Below, one piece after another: positions 34,035-41,596 of a stretch of DNA of 64,000 nucleotides. The stretch spans positions 124,001 through 188,000 of the forward strand of contig DJXN01000014.1 of assembly GCA_002449765.1 (NCBI GenBank), given 5' to 3'. The number at the start of each line of letters is the position of its first letter. Position 1 is the first letter of the stretch. The translations under genes and the position numbers were made by a program. The stretch comes from Fibrobacter sp. UBA7003. GTDB taxonomy: Bacteria; Fibrobacterota; Fibrobacteria; Fibrobacterales; Fibrobacteraceae. The notes under the pieces are model-generated. The model was not told the DNA's origin. It ran no database searches and worked only from the letters and a program-made list of their open reading frames with translations.

Positions 34035-34763
34035 TTAATAAAGATGGCGATCAAGCTTGCTTAAATCAGCCTTTTCATCCCATTTTTGGCAGGAACTTTC
34101 GTTCACTCGGGCATCGCTAATTTCGCATTCAGCAACCTTTTTGCCCCTTTCGGAATATATGGTCCATATTCCGTTATATCGAACAGCGCCTTCAGTATCA
34201 TTTAGGAAATCACCTCGGTAATCGGCCATCATTTGACCGTTCTCGTAGTATTGCAGTTCATATTTTTTCTCGACATCCATGTCATAAAGGATCTTATCAT
34301 CAATCCGATGCATTATCCTCGTGACCCGGCCATTAATATGCCACACATCATAAACGGCTTTTAGCTTGTTTCTCAGAACATCATCTTTTTCGCCACCGTA
34401 GTTCACATGCGCCAAGTAAACCGTCGCGTTTTCATCATCGTCGCGTTTCATGGCTGCATCCATTATATAGCCTTTAACCAAATTGAACTTCAGATGCTTC
34501 TTATAATCAAAATCGTCTTTTTGAATAAATTCCAACAGAAATTTTCGCACGGCAGGATGCGTCTTTTCTTCAATCTGTTCCAAGCTCATACTGCCGGCAC
34601 TAACATCATAAATCGTATCGAGTCCGACATTGTTCTTATATGCATCCGAAAGTTCAGGAGCGAACGTTTTTTGTTCCAGCCGGTTCATTCGGAAGAAGAA
34701 CCCCATGCAGCCCGTCAGCTGGAACACAAGCATGATCAGCATCAGAAAAAACAATTTACGCAT
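34035..34763 (-). CDS. Lipoprotein with MORN-like tail
   Basis: 242 residues. MRKLFFLMLIMLVFQLTGCMG is a lipoprotein signal (lipobox LTGC). The mature region is charged; near the C-terminus it has YELQYYENGQMMADYRGDF and GIWTIYSERGKKVAECEI, which resemble MORN or toxin-antitoxin-like YYxNGx repeats. The gene is AT-rich compared with its neighbours. The longer frame upstream (to 34895) is not used, since AGGAG lies just ahead of the ATG at 34763. It sits between the PLD gene and the enhancer-binding regulator. Confidence 0.68.
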   Translation of the reverse strand: MRKLFFLMLIMLVFQLTGCMGFFFRMNRLEQKTFAPELSDAYKNNVGLDTIYDVSAGSMSLEQIEEKTHPAVRKFLLEFIQKDDFDYKKHLKFNLVKGYIMDAAMKRDDDENATVYLAHVNYGGEKDDVLRNKLKAVYDVWHINGRVTRIMHRIDDKILYDMDVEKKYELQYYENGQMMADYRGDFLNDTEGAVRYNGIWTIYSERGKKVAECEISDARVNESSCQKWDEKADLSKLDRHLY

Positions 34764-34812
34764 AAAGTACTCCTTAATTTTCCTTAAATATACACAAATA
34801 CATATATGAAAT

Positions 34813-35370
34813 TTACTTAATCCGGTCGCCGCAGAATTCCTGGCGGCCACAGTTTTTGCAGTGCGAGCCCATCCAGAGCGTGTCGAACTGTTCAATCGCG
34901 GGCTGCACGAGTTCGGGGTCGTTAGTGAGGATACCCGCCTCGAAGTTGCGGCGCAAGCTGCTCTTCATGCCGATGCCCGCACCCGTCAAGTTCGCGGAAC
35001 CGATGTAGGCGGTCTCCAAGTCGAAAATCATCATCTTGAAATGCACCCGCGGGCACATGACGCGTTCGAGATCGGTCGCCAAAATCTTGAAGCGGTCAAA
35101 GTCCTCGCGGAAGTTCGGGCCGGGCTCCTTCGCGTGAATGAGCCGCACGCCAACGCCACGCTTCAGGAGTGCGGCCAGTTGCCCGAGCAGTGGCATCGAT
35201 TCGCCGTCCTGCTTCACGTAGACATCCTTGATGTCGGCAGTGCCGATCCACAACGTCTCGCGGACCTTCGCAATCCGCGCGATGACCTCGGAGTAATGTT
35301 CCTCGTTCTGGATGTACTTGGTGAATGTGGGCACGGGAGTAAAGATAACCTTCCTCTTGTTTTTTGTCAT
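34813..35370 (-). CDS. Phospholipase D-like domain protein
   Basis: 185 residues. One HKD-type motif is present as HFKMMIFDLETAYIGSANLTGAG near 118-140 (H-x-K-x4-D pattern with the GSxN that follows). A C-terminal cysteine cluster (CKNCGRQEFCG) may bind zinc. Single-HKD proteins usually dimerise to form one active site and act as nucleases or phosphodiesterases. No signal peptide is present, so it is probably cytoplasmic. The substrate is unknown. It could be first in an operon with the lipoprotein and regulator downstream. Confidence 0.75.
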   Translation of the reverse strand: MTKNKRKVIFTPVPTFTKYIQNEEHYSEVIARIAKVRETLWIGTADIKDVYVKQDGESMPLLGQLAALLKRGVGVRLIHAKEPGPNFREDFDRFKILATDLERVMCPRVHFKMMIFDLETAYIGSANLTGAGIGMKSSLRRNFEAGILTNDPELVQPAIEQFDTLWMGSHCKNCGRQEFCGDRIK

Positions 35371-35567
35371 GCGTTTTTATATATTCCTCATTGTATTCCG
35401 ACAACCCGGACGACAGTGGTAAACTTGCGGAACATATCAACGCAAGCGAGTTCCCGGCCCGGATGTTACACCATCTGCGCCTAGCGTTTAAAGAAAGCAG
35501 GTATAAAGTCGGCAAGCGACGCAGCCGATCACGGGAGTGAGCCTCCTCCTGCAAGGTGACAGACTTC

Positions 35568-35649
35568 CGCCAAGCAATGGCTTGGCGCACATACAATCAC
35601 TAACAATCCCATTCTGGGGCAACGCCCCTATTCTGCCGCATATGCGGCA
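35568..35649 (+). repeat. Three perfect hairpins in the leader of the Rpn gene
   Basis: CGCCAAGC/GCTTGGCG (35568-35587), GGGGC/GCCCC (35616-35628) and the 16-bp palindrome TGCCGCATATGCGGCA (35634-35649) lie in succession. The last one directly abuts the AAGGAC ribosome-binding site at 35650, so it could control translation. Confidence 0.55.
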
Positions 35650-35659
35650 AAGGACTTTT

Positions 35660-36697
35660 ATGTCTATCAATCCCGTCTTTCCCGATTTTGCGGAAGCATC
35701 CCGCGAATACTGGGAACAACTGACCTATGAAAAAATCAAAAAACGCACCTACCTGGACCCGCTCTACGACGTGGCATTCAAGGTTTTCCTGAACGACCCC
35801 GATGCTCTTGTGAGCTTCTTGAACGGAGTTTTTCACCTGGAGGGCGAAAAGCGAATCGTCTCCGTTACGGTGAAGAACACCGAGGTGAACATCCTTTTCC
35901 CGCAGACCAAAACTTTCCGCCTCGACATCCGCGCGACAACATCCAACGGGTATTGCATTAATGTGGAGATGCAGAAGGCGAAACACAGCCGTTTTATCGA
36001 GCGCATCCTTTTGCAGCATAGTGCCTTCATGCTCCAGAGCAAGTACGAATGGGACCAGGATTTCTTTAAGGAATCCGCAAGGGATCTTTCCGACGAGGAG
36101 CGCGCTCTGCGCGAAGCCTCCCGCTACGAAATTCCTCCCACCTACGCCATCTGGGTCTGCGATTTTCACTTGGAACAGCAGGACGGCTACTGCGGCACCT
36201 GGGGCATCCGCAACGAGAAGGGGTTGACGCTGACCGACAAAGTTAAGTATATTCTTTATGACCTGACGCAGTTCGACAAGACGAAGGAACAGGCAGAGAC
36301 TGACGAAGACCGCTGGCTTTGGCTTTTGAAGCACGCCGGCGAATCCGACTCGCTCCCCGACTTCAACGACGATGTAATCGCCCAGGCGATTAAGCGCCTT
36401 CTTGTAAAGACTGCTCCGGACAGCATCCTTAAACAGCAGGCAAGAAACATGGTGATGACGGAAGAAGAACTGGACTACCTGGCGGCCCTCAAGGTCCGTG
36501 CCCGTGAGGAAGGTCGCGCTGAAGGACGTGCTGAAGGACGTGCTGAAGGGCGCGAAGAAGGGCGTACAGAAGGGCGTGCTGAAGGCGAAAAGAACAAGGC
36601 TCGGGAAATGGCGAAAGCCATGCTCGATCTTGGAATTCCCGTAGAAAAGGTTATGCAGGTTTCCAAGCTCACTGAAGACGAAATCCGCAAGCTCTAA
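35660..36697 (+). CDS. Rpn-family recombination-promoting nuclease
   Basis: 345 residues. The N-terminal KKRTYLDPLYDVAFKVFLNDP is the Rpn/PDDEXK_2 opening, and the catalytic core appears as RLDIRATTSNGYCINVEMQ near 85-105 (D-x(n)-ExQ). The C-terminal part carries tandem EGRAEGRA units (encoded around 36507-36590) and ends with LGIPVEKVMQVSKLTEDEIRKL, a common tail of this family. Rpn proteins are DNA endonucleases that stimulate RecA-independent recombination, and some act in phage defence. The start at 35660 is chosen for the SD AAGGAC and for the family-typical N-terminus. No partner gene is adjacent. Confidence 0.85.
   Translation: MSINPVFPDFAEASREYWEQLTYEKIKKRTYLDPLYDVAFKVFLNDPDALVSFLNGVFHLEGEKRIVSVTVKNTEVNILFPQTKTFRLDIRATTSNGYCINVEMQKAKHSRFIERILLQHSAFMLQSKYEWDQDFFKESARDLSDEERALREASRYEIPPTYAIWVCDFHLEQQDGYCGTWGIRNEKGLTLTDKVKYILYDLTQFDKTKEQAETDEDRWLWLLKHAGESDSLPDFNDDVIAQAIKRLLVKTAPDSILKQQARNMVMTEEELDYLAALKVRAREEGRAEGRAEGRAEGREEGRTEGRAEGEKNKAREMAKAMLDLGIPVEKVMQVSKLTEDEIRKL
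36507..36590 (+). repeat. Tandem 12-bp codon repeats within the Rpn gene
   Basis: Near-perfect GAAGGACGTGCT units encode EGRAEGR. The copy number of such tracts usually varies among strains by slippage. Confidence 0.75.
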
Positions 36698-36720
36698 GCG
36701 TCAAACGACAGTTCAAAAAA

Positions 36721-36748
36721 GGCATGTCAACATAAACGTTGGCATGCC
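36721..36748 (+). terminator. Long hairpin after the Rpn gene
   Basis: The arms GGCATGTCAAC and GTTGGCATGCC form an 11-bp stem with a 6-nt loop. No clear T-run follows, so it may stabilise the 3' end rather than terminate. Confidence 0.5.
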
Positions 36749-36782
36749 GTATTGCAATATGCAAGGTATGTATTTCATTTTA

Positions 36783-36820
36783 TAAAAAAATACCAACCGC
36801 AAGGCTAAACTTGCGATTGG
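36783..36820 (-). terminator. Intrinsic terminator after yqeY
   Basis: On the minus strand an 11-bp stem CCAATCGCAAG/CTTGCGGTTGG is followed by TATTTTTTT. Confidence 0.85.
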
Positions 36821-36845
36821 TCACGTAAAATGGACTTTTTTACAG

Positions 36846-37316
36846 TTATTTCAACGCTTCCTGAACCAAGGCGGATGCGCGCTTGGCGTCGAAGCGGCCC
36901 TTGACCTTCGGGGAGAGTTCCTTCATGATCTTGCCCATGTCTTTGGGGCTAGAGGCTCCGGTCGCCGCCTTGATTTCAGCGATGAGGGCCTTGACTTCGT
37001 CTTCGGTCATTTCGGCCGGCATGTACTTGCGATACAGAGCGATGCACGCTTCCTCGGCCGGGACCTTGTCCATGAAGCCGCCCTTCTTGAGGATTTCGAT
37101 GGCTTCCTGCTTCTGCTTCACGCTACGAGCGAGAACGTCGACGCACATCTCGTCGGTGATGGTTTCTTCAATCTGGGCCGGAGTGGCACCAGACTTCATG
37201 GCTTCGTTCTTGATGTCGGAATGGAGGGTACGGAGCGTTCCGAGAGTTTCGGCGTCGTGCGCCTTCATGGCGGCCTTGATATCGTCCTTAATCTTTGTCA
37301 GCAATGCACTGCTCAT
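36846..37316 (-). CDS. yqeY: GatB/YqeY-domain protein
   Basis: 156 residues, the normal YqeY length. The N-terminus LLTKIKDDIKAAMKAHDAETLGTLRTLHSDIKN and the block ALYRKYMPAEMTEDEVKALI, then SSPKDMGKIMKELSPKVKGRFD, are typical. The fold resembles the tail domain of GatB, which helps bind tRNA in amidotransferases; the role of the stand-alone protein is not settled. It lies downstream of rpsU, a neighbourhood found in many bacteria, separated by 162 nt that contain two stem-loops. Confidence 0.92.
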   Translation of the reverse strand: MSSALLTKIKDDIKAAMKAHDAETLGTLRTLHSDIKNEAMKSGATPAQIEETITDEMCVDVLARSVKQKQEAIEILKKGGFMDKVPAEEACIALYRKYMPAEMTEDEVKALIAEIKAATGASSPKDMGKIMKELSPKVKGRFDAKRASALVQEALK

Positions 37317-37381
37317 GTTTTACCCCGAGCGGATAACGCCCCGCTCCTGGCGTCGTGGTTAAAGTTCTAAAAACACGCAAC

Positions 37382-37464
37382 GAGCCACCGGTCATGGACC
37401 GACGACTCATCACTCAAATCAAAAACCTTCAAAAACCCTGGACTGCAGCCAAGACACCTTGGCC
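37382..37464 (-). other. Two stem-loops between rpsU and yqeY
   Basis: On the minus strand GCCAAG/CTTGGC (37448-37463) is followed by a 12-bp stem with a CAT loop (37382-37408) and then a TTTTT stretch. Together they could be an attenuator that lowers yqeY relative to rpsU or protects the rpsU 3' end. Confidence 0.55.
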
Positions 37465-37478
37465 TAGCCGGACGCCTA

Positions 37479-37688
37479 CTAGTAGAGGCGCTTGCGGTTC
37501 TGGTCAGCGATTTCCTTCAAGCGCTTGCGGCGGGCAGCCGTTTCGACGCGCTTCTTTTCTTCAGAAGGCTTTTCGAAGCGCTGACGCTTCTTGACATCGG
37601 AAATGATGCCATTCTTTTCGCAGGACTTGGTGAAACGCTTGAGAGCGCGTTCAAAAGGTTCGTTGGACTTAACAATTACGCCGATCAC
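37479..37688 (-). CDS. rpsU: 30S ribosomal protein S21 (bS21)
   Basis: 69 residues, very basic. VIVKSNEPFERALKRFTKSCEKNGIISDVKKRQRFEKPSE followed by KKRVETAARRKRLKE is the bS21 pattern. The protein binds the 30S platform near the anti-Shine-Dalgarno region and aids initiation. The start codon is GTG (37686-37688) with AAGGA 5 nt upstream. A TTG-N20-TATATTTG promoter lies about 40 nt upstream. It is followed by yqeY. Confidence 0.95.
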   Translation of the reverse strand: MIGVIVKSNEPFERALKRFTKSCEKNGIISDVKKRQRFEKPSEEKKRVETAARRKRLKEIADQNRKRLY

Positions 37689-37730
37689 GATAATCCTTTG
37701 GTTGAATTAGATATTCGTTTTTTGGATAGC

Positions 37731-37761
37731 CAAATATATTTAACTCGCGGGATTTCGTCAA
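37731..37761 (-). promoter_or_regulatory. Promoter of rpsU
   Basis: On the minus strand TTGACG (TTG at 37759-37761), 17 nt, then TATATT (TATATTTG at 37731-37738). This is again TTG-N20-TAnnTTTG. Confidence 0.72.
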
Positions 37762-37838
37762 GGGTAACTTCAAAACAGAAGTTTCAGTCGCATATTTGCG
37801 AAATTAGGGTTTTTTTTCGTTATTTTCTTATTTATAAC

Positions 37839-37869
37839 TTGCGGTTCCTCAAAGACTTATATATATTTT
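37839..37869 (+). promoter_or_regulatory. Promoter of the SPOR lipoprotein gene
   Basis: TTG at 37839-37841, 20 nt, then TATATTTT at 37862-37869. The leader is about 50 nt and GGGAG precedes the ATG. Confidence 0.6.
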
Positions 37870-37922
37870 TACCAGAAAGCCCCTACTTTTAGGTTTTTTA
37901 CATCGTTTTTGGGAGATTCCGA

Positions 37923-38759
37923 ATGAAATCAGCATGGTCGTACCCACTTTGTGCCGCCGTCATCGCAGGCGCGCTCTTTGTTGGTTGCAGCAAAGAGGAA
38001 CAGGAAATCGTTCCGGACATGAAACAAGCCGCACCGGCAGCCACAGAAAAGGCCCCCGCTGCCGCCGAACAAGCAGACGAGCCGGAATTGGTACCCATCC
38101 AGTCCCTATCCCAAGGATCCAAGTCAGAACCCGCTGTTGAAGAAAAGTCAAAAACCGCGCCGGCACCGACCGCTACAGGCGACATCCAGCCGCAAAGTGA
38201 AGGTCCGTTTGTAATCCAGGTGAGCATCCAGCCCTCGAAGAAGGGCGCTGACGGCATCGTCAAGAAGCTTGCCGAACAGAACATCAAGGCCTACGTCGCC
38301 GAAGTGGAAAACCCGGGCGAACTCGAAGGTACCTACTACCGCGTTCGCGTCGGATTCTTTGCAACCTACGCCAATGCCCAGGAATACGGCAAGCAGGTGC
38401 TTTCGGCCCTGAACTTCCAATGGTGGGTCGACAACAGCAAGAATGACGAAGTTGGCAATCCGGCCGGCGATTCCGACAACAGCGGCGAATCCAGTTCGTA
38501 CTACGCTCCTCCGCAGGACAACCAGCCCGAACCGGCCACGGCACCTGAACCTGAACCGGCTCCCGCGCCTGCGCCCGCACCGGAGCCTGAACCCGCCCCT
38601 GCACCGGAACCGGAACCTGCGCCCGCACCCGAGCCTGAACCGGCACCCGCTCCCGCACCAGAACCCGCTCCTGCACCGGAGCCTGCACCCGCTCCCGCTC
38701 CGGCACCCGCAGCCCCGCCTGCCCCACCTGCCGAAGACTTCGTGGACGACTGGGAATAA
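37923..38759 (+). CDS. SPOR-domain lipoprotein with long Pro/Ala/Glu repeat
   Basis: 278 residues. The lipoprotein signal ends at VGCSKEE. An Ala/Glu linker leads to a SPOR domain (about 93-165: FVIQVSIQPSKKGADGIVKKLAEQN and YYRVRVGFFATYANAQEYGKQVL), which binds denuded glycan strands at division sites. The C-terminal third is a PEPAPAPEPE-type repeat with alternating charge, ending in DFVDDWE. Such tails usually span the periplasm or form extended spacers. It has its own promoter and is followed by a terminator and rimO. Confidence 0.85.
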   Translation: MKSAWSYPLCAAVIAGALFVGCSKEEQEIVPDMKQAAPAATEKAPAAAEQADEPELVPIQSLSQGSKSEPAVEEKSKTAPAPTATGDIQPQSEGPFVIQVSIQPSKKGADGIVKKLAEQNIKAYVAEVENPGELEGTYYRVRVGFFATYANAQEYGKQVLSALNFQWWVDNSKNDEVGNPAGDSDNSGESSSYYAPPQDNQPEPATAPEPEPAPAPAPAPEPEPAPAPEPEPAPAPEPEPAPAPAPEPAPAPEPAPAPAPAPAAPPAPPAEDFVDDWE

Positions 38760-38783
38760 GCGGTTCACGCAATCTTTACGAAA

Positions 38784-38808
38784 AGAGCTCCTCCAGGGCT
38801 CTTTTTTT
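38784..38808 (+). terminator. Intrinsic terminator of the SPOR gene
   Basis: AGAGC/GCTCT extended by CCT/AGG around one bulged T, followed by a run of six T. The rimO promoter element follows within 16 nt. Confidence 0.75.
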
Positions 38809-38823
38809 GCAGGACCTATTTTC

Positions 38824-38831
38824 TAAATTTG
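38824..38831 (+). promoter_or_regulatory. -7-like element of rimO, possibly leaderless
   Basis: TAAATTTG ends 6 nt before the ATG at 38837. No TTG at the usual 20-nt spacing is seen. Confidence 0.45.
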
Positions 38832-38836
38832 CAAAC

Positions 38837-40150
38837 ATGCCTACAAAGAAGCCCAAAGTTTTCGTTGTCCATTTAGGATGCGCCAAGAACCAGGTCGACG
38901 CGGAGAACCTCGTCGGCGAGATGCTGCACGCAGGGTTCGCGACTTGTGATTCCGCAGCCAAGGCGGACTACATCCTGGTGAACACGTGCGGGTTCATCGA
39001 GGCCGCGAAGGAAGAATCCATCAACACGATTCTCACACAAATTAAAAGCAAGAAGGCAAGGCAGAAACTGATTGTGTCGGGTTGCCTCTCGGGCCGCTAC
39101 GGCGACGAACTCGTGAAGGAACTGCCCGAGGTGGACTACTGGGTAGGCACGTACAAGCCGGGCGAACTCCTGAAGAAGATGGGAATCGTCGCCCCGCAAA
39201 GCTGCGATGCAGAGAACCTCCCGCGCATGAACCTCGGCGGGTTCAAGCACCACGCCTACCTGAAGATTGCGGAAGGCTGCAACCGCCGTTGCGCCTACTG
39301 CGCCATTCCACTGATCCGCGGGAAGCAGGTTTCGCGTTCTATCGAAGACATTGTGGCAGAAGCCAAGGAACTTGAAAAACAGGGCGTGCAGGAGATTACC
39401 CTCATCGCGCAAGACACGACATACTTCGGGCGCGAGAAGGGCAAGAAGGGCGGCACCTTGGCCGGCCTGCTCCGCGCGATTCTCGACAACACGAACATCC
39501 CGTGGATACGCACGCTCTACTGGTACCCGATGTTCGTGGACGACGAACTTTTAGACCTGATGGCGAACGAACCGCGCCTCGTGAAGTACGTGGACATGCC
39601 TATCCAGCACGCCAGCGATAACGTGCTCAAGAACATGAAGAGGAACTACCGCAAGAAGGAACTCGTCGATATATTGCATAAGATTCGCGAGCGCATTCCG
39701 GGAGTCACGCTCCGCACGACCGTGCTTGTCGGGTTCCCCGGCGAGACGCACGAGGACTTCGAGGAACTGATGGAACTGCTGGAAGACATCCAGTTCGACC
39801 ACCTGGGTGGATTCGTGTTCAGCCCCGAGGAAGGCACGCCCGTGATGGAGATGAACCTGCCCGCGGTAGACGAGAGCGAGGCACGCGCAAGGCTCGATGC
39901 CGTGACCGACCTACAGGAAGAAATCGACGCGGAACACGCCGAATCGATGATCGGGAAAAAGGTTCGCATCATCATCGACCAGGTGGCGGAAGAAAGCGAA
40001 TACCATTTTTACGGGCGCACCGAAGGCAACTCGATGGAGAACGACGACGTCGTGAAGGTGCTCGAGGGCGACGCCGACGTGGGAGAATTCCACGACGCGC
40101 TGGTGGTAGACGCAGAACCGCACGAGCTGATTGTCAAAATTCTGGACTGA
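38837..40150 (+). CDS. rimO: Ribosomal protein S12 methylthiotransferase RimO
   Basis: 437 residues. The N-terminal MTTase domain has VHLGCAKNQVDAENL and LVNTCGF. The radical-SAM motif is CNRRCAYCAIP (CxxxCxxC). A C-terminal TRAM-like domain is present (about 370-437, VRIIIDQVAEE...FYGRTEG). RimO adds a methylthio group to an Asp of ribosomal protein S12 using two iron-sulphur clusters. MiaB would be the close alternative, but GCAKNQVDAE with the RIPG-type sequence and absence of MiaB hallmarks favour RimO. No Shine-Dalgarno is visible; the ATG is 6 nt after TAAATTTG. Confidence 0.93.
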   Translation: MPTKKPKVFVVHLGCAKNQVDAENLVGEMLHAGFATCDSAAKADYILVNTCGFIEAAKEESINTILTQIKSKKARQKLIVSGCLSGRYGDELVKELPEVDYWVGTYKPGELLKKMGIVAPQSCDAENLPRMNLGGFKHHAYLKIAEGCNRRCAYCAIPLIRGKQVSRSIEDIVAEAKELEKQGVQEITLIAQDTTYFGREKGKKGGTLAGLLRAILDNTNIPWIRTLYWYPMFVDDELLDLMANEPRLVKYVDMPIQHASDNVLKNMKRNYRKKELVDILHKIRERIPGVTLRTTVLVGFPGETHEDFEELMELLEDIQFDHLGGFVFSPEEGTPVMEMNLPAVDESEARARLDAVTDLQEEIDAEHAESMIGKKVRIIIDQVAEESEYHFYGRTEGNSMENDDVVKVLEGDADVGEFHDALVVDAEPHELIVKILD

Positions 40151-40158
40151 ATAATTAC

Positions 40159-40166
40159 TATATTTG
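40159..40166 (+). promoter_or_regulatory. -7-like element upstream of tRNA-Arg
   Basis: TATATTTG lies about 50 nt before the tRNA. A matching TTG at 20 nt is not seen, so this is tentative. Confidence 0.4.
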
Positions 40167-40216
40167 CATTCGCAAAACCGGATGGATTCCGCCACGCGCG
40201 GAATTGCATTGGCCGG

Positions 40217-40288
40217 GCCCGTGTATCACAATGGATAGTGTCCCTCCCTCCGAAGGAGGTTATTCCGGTTCGATTCCGGACATGGGTA
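40217..40288 (+). tRNA. tRNA-Arg (CCG)
   Basis: Acceptor GCCCGTG/CATGGGT with two G-T pairs, anticodon stem CCTCC/GGAGG around CTCCGAA (anticodon CCG, reading CGG), T-arm TCCGG/CCGGA with TTCGATT loop, discriminator A. CCA is not encoded. Confidence 0.92.
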
Positions 40289-40292
40289 TTAG

Positions 40293-40319
40293 AGCGCTCC
40301 GCACGGAGCGCTTTTTTAT
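40293..40319 (+). terminator. Intrinsic terminator of tRNA-Arg
   Basis: 8-bp stem AGCGCTCC/GGAGCGCT with GCAC loop, then TTTTTTATTT. Confidence 0.92.
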
Positions 40320-40358
40320 TTGCGATTCGTTTGTCGTTTATCGCGCGTCGTTTATAGT

Positions 40359-40676
40359 TTATAGCAAAAGCATGATGCCGTCAACACCGAGCACCGTAAT
40401 GCAGGCGACAACGGCAACCCCCACGAGGCCGCGCCCGAGAAGCGACGCGATGACTGCAGCAACGAGTGCACACGCTCCCGAAAGCACACTGTTCGTGGAA
40501 TAGAAGATGGCAGGTACCGTCATCGCGGCAAGCACCGTGTATGGAACGTACGCGAGGAAGGAACGCCAGAAGCGGCTCTTGATTTTCCCCTTCAGGAGAA
40601 CGAACGGGACAGCACGCAATAGGTAGGTGACACCCGCCATCACGAGCAGGAAGAAGCAGTAATCCCTCAGGTTCAT
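40359..40676 (-). CDS. azlD: AzlD-family branched-chain amino acid exporter subunit
   Basis: 105 residues, four hydrophobic helices. The pattern FLLVMAGVTYLLRAVPFVLL near the N-terminus and FLAYVPYTVLAAMTVPAIFYS in the middle is typical of AzlD. With AzlC it forms a small exporter of branched-chain amino acids or analogues (such as azaleucine). Its start overlaps the azlC stop by 4 nt (40673-40676), so the two are coupled. Confidence 0.88.
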   Translation of the reverse strand: MNLRDYCFFLLVMAGVTYLLRAVPFVLLKGKIKSRFWRSFLAYVPYTVLAAMTVPAIFYSTNSVLSGACALVAAVIASLLGRGLVGVAVVACITVLGVDGIMLLL

Positions 40677-41446
40677 GCGCTCTCCTTACTTTGTCCGCAT
40701 TCCCCCGCGGGTTGCGCGCCGGAAGGTTGCGCAACATTTTGGTCATCGGTCGAATCGTCATCGTCCTTTACCGGGAAGAAGGCTGCACCGAGGAGCGAGG
40801 CGATCAGCGCGCAGATAATAATCGCGAACCCGACAGTCACGCCACTGAGCGCAGGCACGTACCTGAACGCGCAACTGCAGGCAATTGCAATCAGGACGGC
40901 GATAAGCGTGGGTCGATGCGCCTTCATCTGCGGGACCACGATTGCGACAAACATGCCGTACAGCGCCACCCCGAGGGCGTTCGTCACTACTGCAGGGAGG
41001 ATTTCTCCACAGACCGCCCCGCAGAGCGTACCCGAGGACCACCCGATGTAGGGGAGCACCATGAGACCCGCGAAATACCGCGCGGTCACTGGTTCCGCCT
41101 GGCTTACCGCAAGCGCGTAGATTTCGTCCGTAATGCCCGTTGCTAACAGCAGGCGCTTGCCCGTACCGAAGCTGGGAGCCACCTTCTGCGACAGGGAAAT
41201 CGCCATCAGGCTGTAGCGCAGGTTGATAAAGAAAGTCGCAATCGCCATCTCGATGAACGTGCCCGCGGCATCGGCCATAATCTGGAGACCCGCGAACTGG
41301 CCCGCCGAGGTGAGGTTCGTCATCGAGATGAACGTGACCAGCGGCCAGCTCAAAAGCTTGGAGCCTGCGATGCCGAACGAGAACGACACCGCGAAGTACC
41401 CGAGGCCTATCGGAAGGCCGTCCTGGACGCCTTTAGAAAACTTCAT
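40673..41446 (-). CDS. azlC: AzlC-family branched-chain amino acid exporter
   Basis: 257 residues. The N-terminus GVQDGLPIGLGYFAVSFSFGI and the block TSAGQFAGLQIMADAAGTFIEMAIATFFINLRYSLM are those of AzlC proteins, with about seven helices. The C-terminus has a polar tail (DDDDSTDDQN). TATATTTG ends 6 nt before the ATG and no Shine-Dalgarno is visible, so the transcript may be leaderless. The intergenic DNA upstream holds two adjacent TATGCAAA units. Confidence 0.9.
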   Translation of the reverse strand: MKFSKGVQDGLPIGLGYFAVSFSFGIAGSKLLSWPLVTFISMTNLTSAGQFAGLQIMADAAGTFIEMAIATFFINLRYSLMAISLSQKVAPSFGTGKRLLLATGITDEIYALAVSQAEPVTARYFAGLMVLPYIGWSSGTLCGAVCGEILPAVVTNALGVALYGMFVAIVVPQMKAHRPTLIAVLIAIACSCAFRYVPALSGVTVGFAIIICALIASLLGAAFFPVKDDDDSTDDQNVAQPSGAQPAGECGQSKESA

Positions 41447-41451
41447 GGCGA

Positions 41452-41459
41452 CAAATATA
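41452..41459 (-). promoter_or_regulatory. -7-like element of azlCD, with upstream tandem repeat
   Basis: TATATTTG on the minus strand, 6 nt before the azlC ATG. About 20 nt further upstream, TATGCAAA occurs twice in tandem (41480-41495) and could be an operator. Confidence 0.45.
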
Positions 41460-41518
41460 GAAAAATTCTATAGGAAATCTATGCAAATATGCAAATTTAC
41501 GCATTTTATAAGAAGGCG

Positions 41519-41546
41519 TAAAAACAAGGGAAGGCTTTGCCTTCCC
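41519..41546 (-). terminator. Intrinsic terminator of the GH5 gene
   Basis: GGGAAGGC/GCCTTCCC (41528-41546) followed on the minus strand by TTGTTTTT. Confidence 0.82.
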
Positions 41547-41596
41547 TACTACGTGGATTATTTGCGTGGGCAGCTATCGGTGCAATATTTTCCTTG

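Noticed and set aside
35660..36697. Rpn gene called as an insertion-sequence transposase
   Set aside because: No terminal inverted repeats or target duplications flank it; the flanking hairpins are dissimilar. The family is a nuclease, often mislabelled as a transposase.
38530..38740. Short repeats in the SPOR gene, first considered as a CRISPR-like array
   Set aside because: They are in-frame PEPAPAP codon repeats with no spacers.
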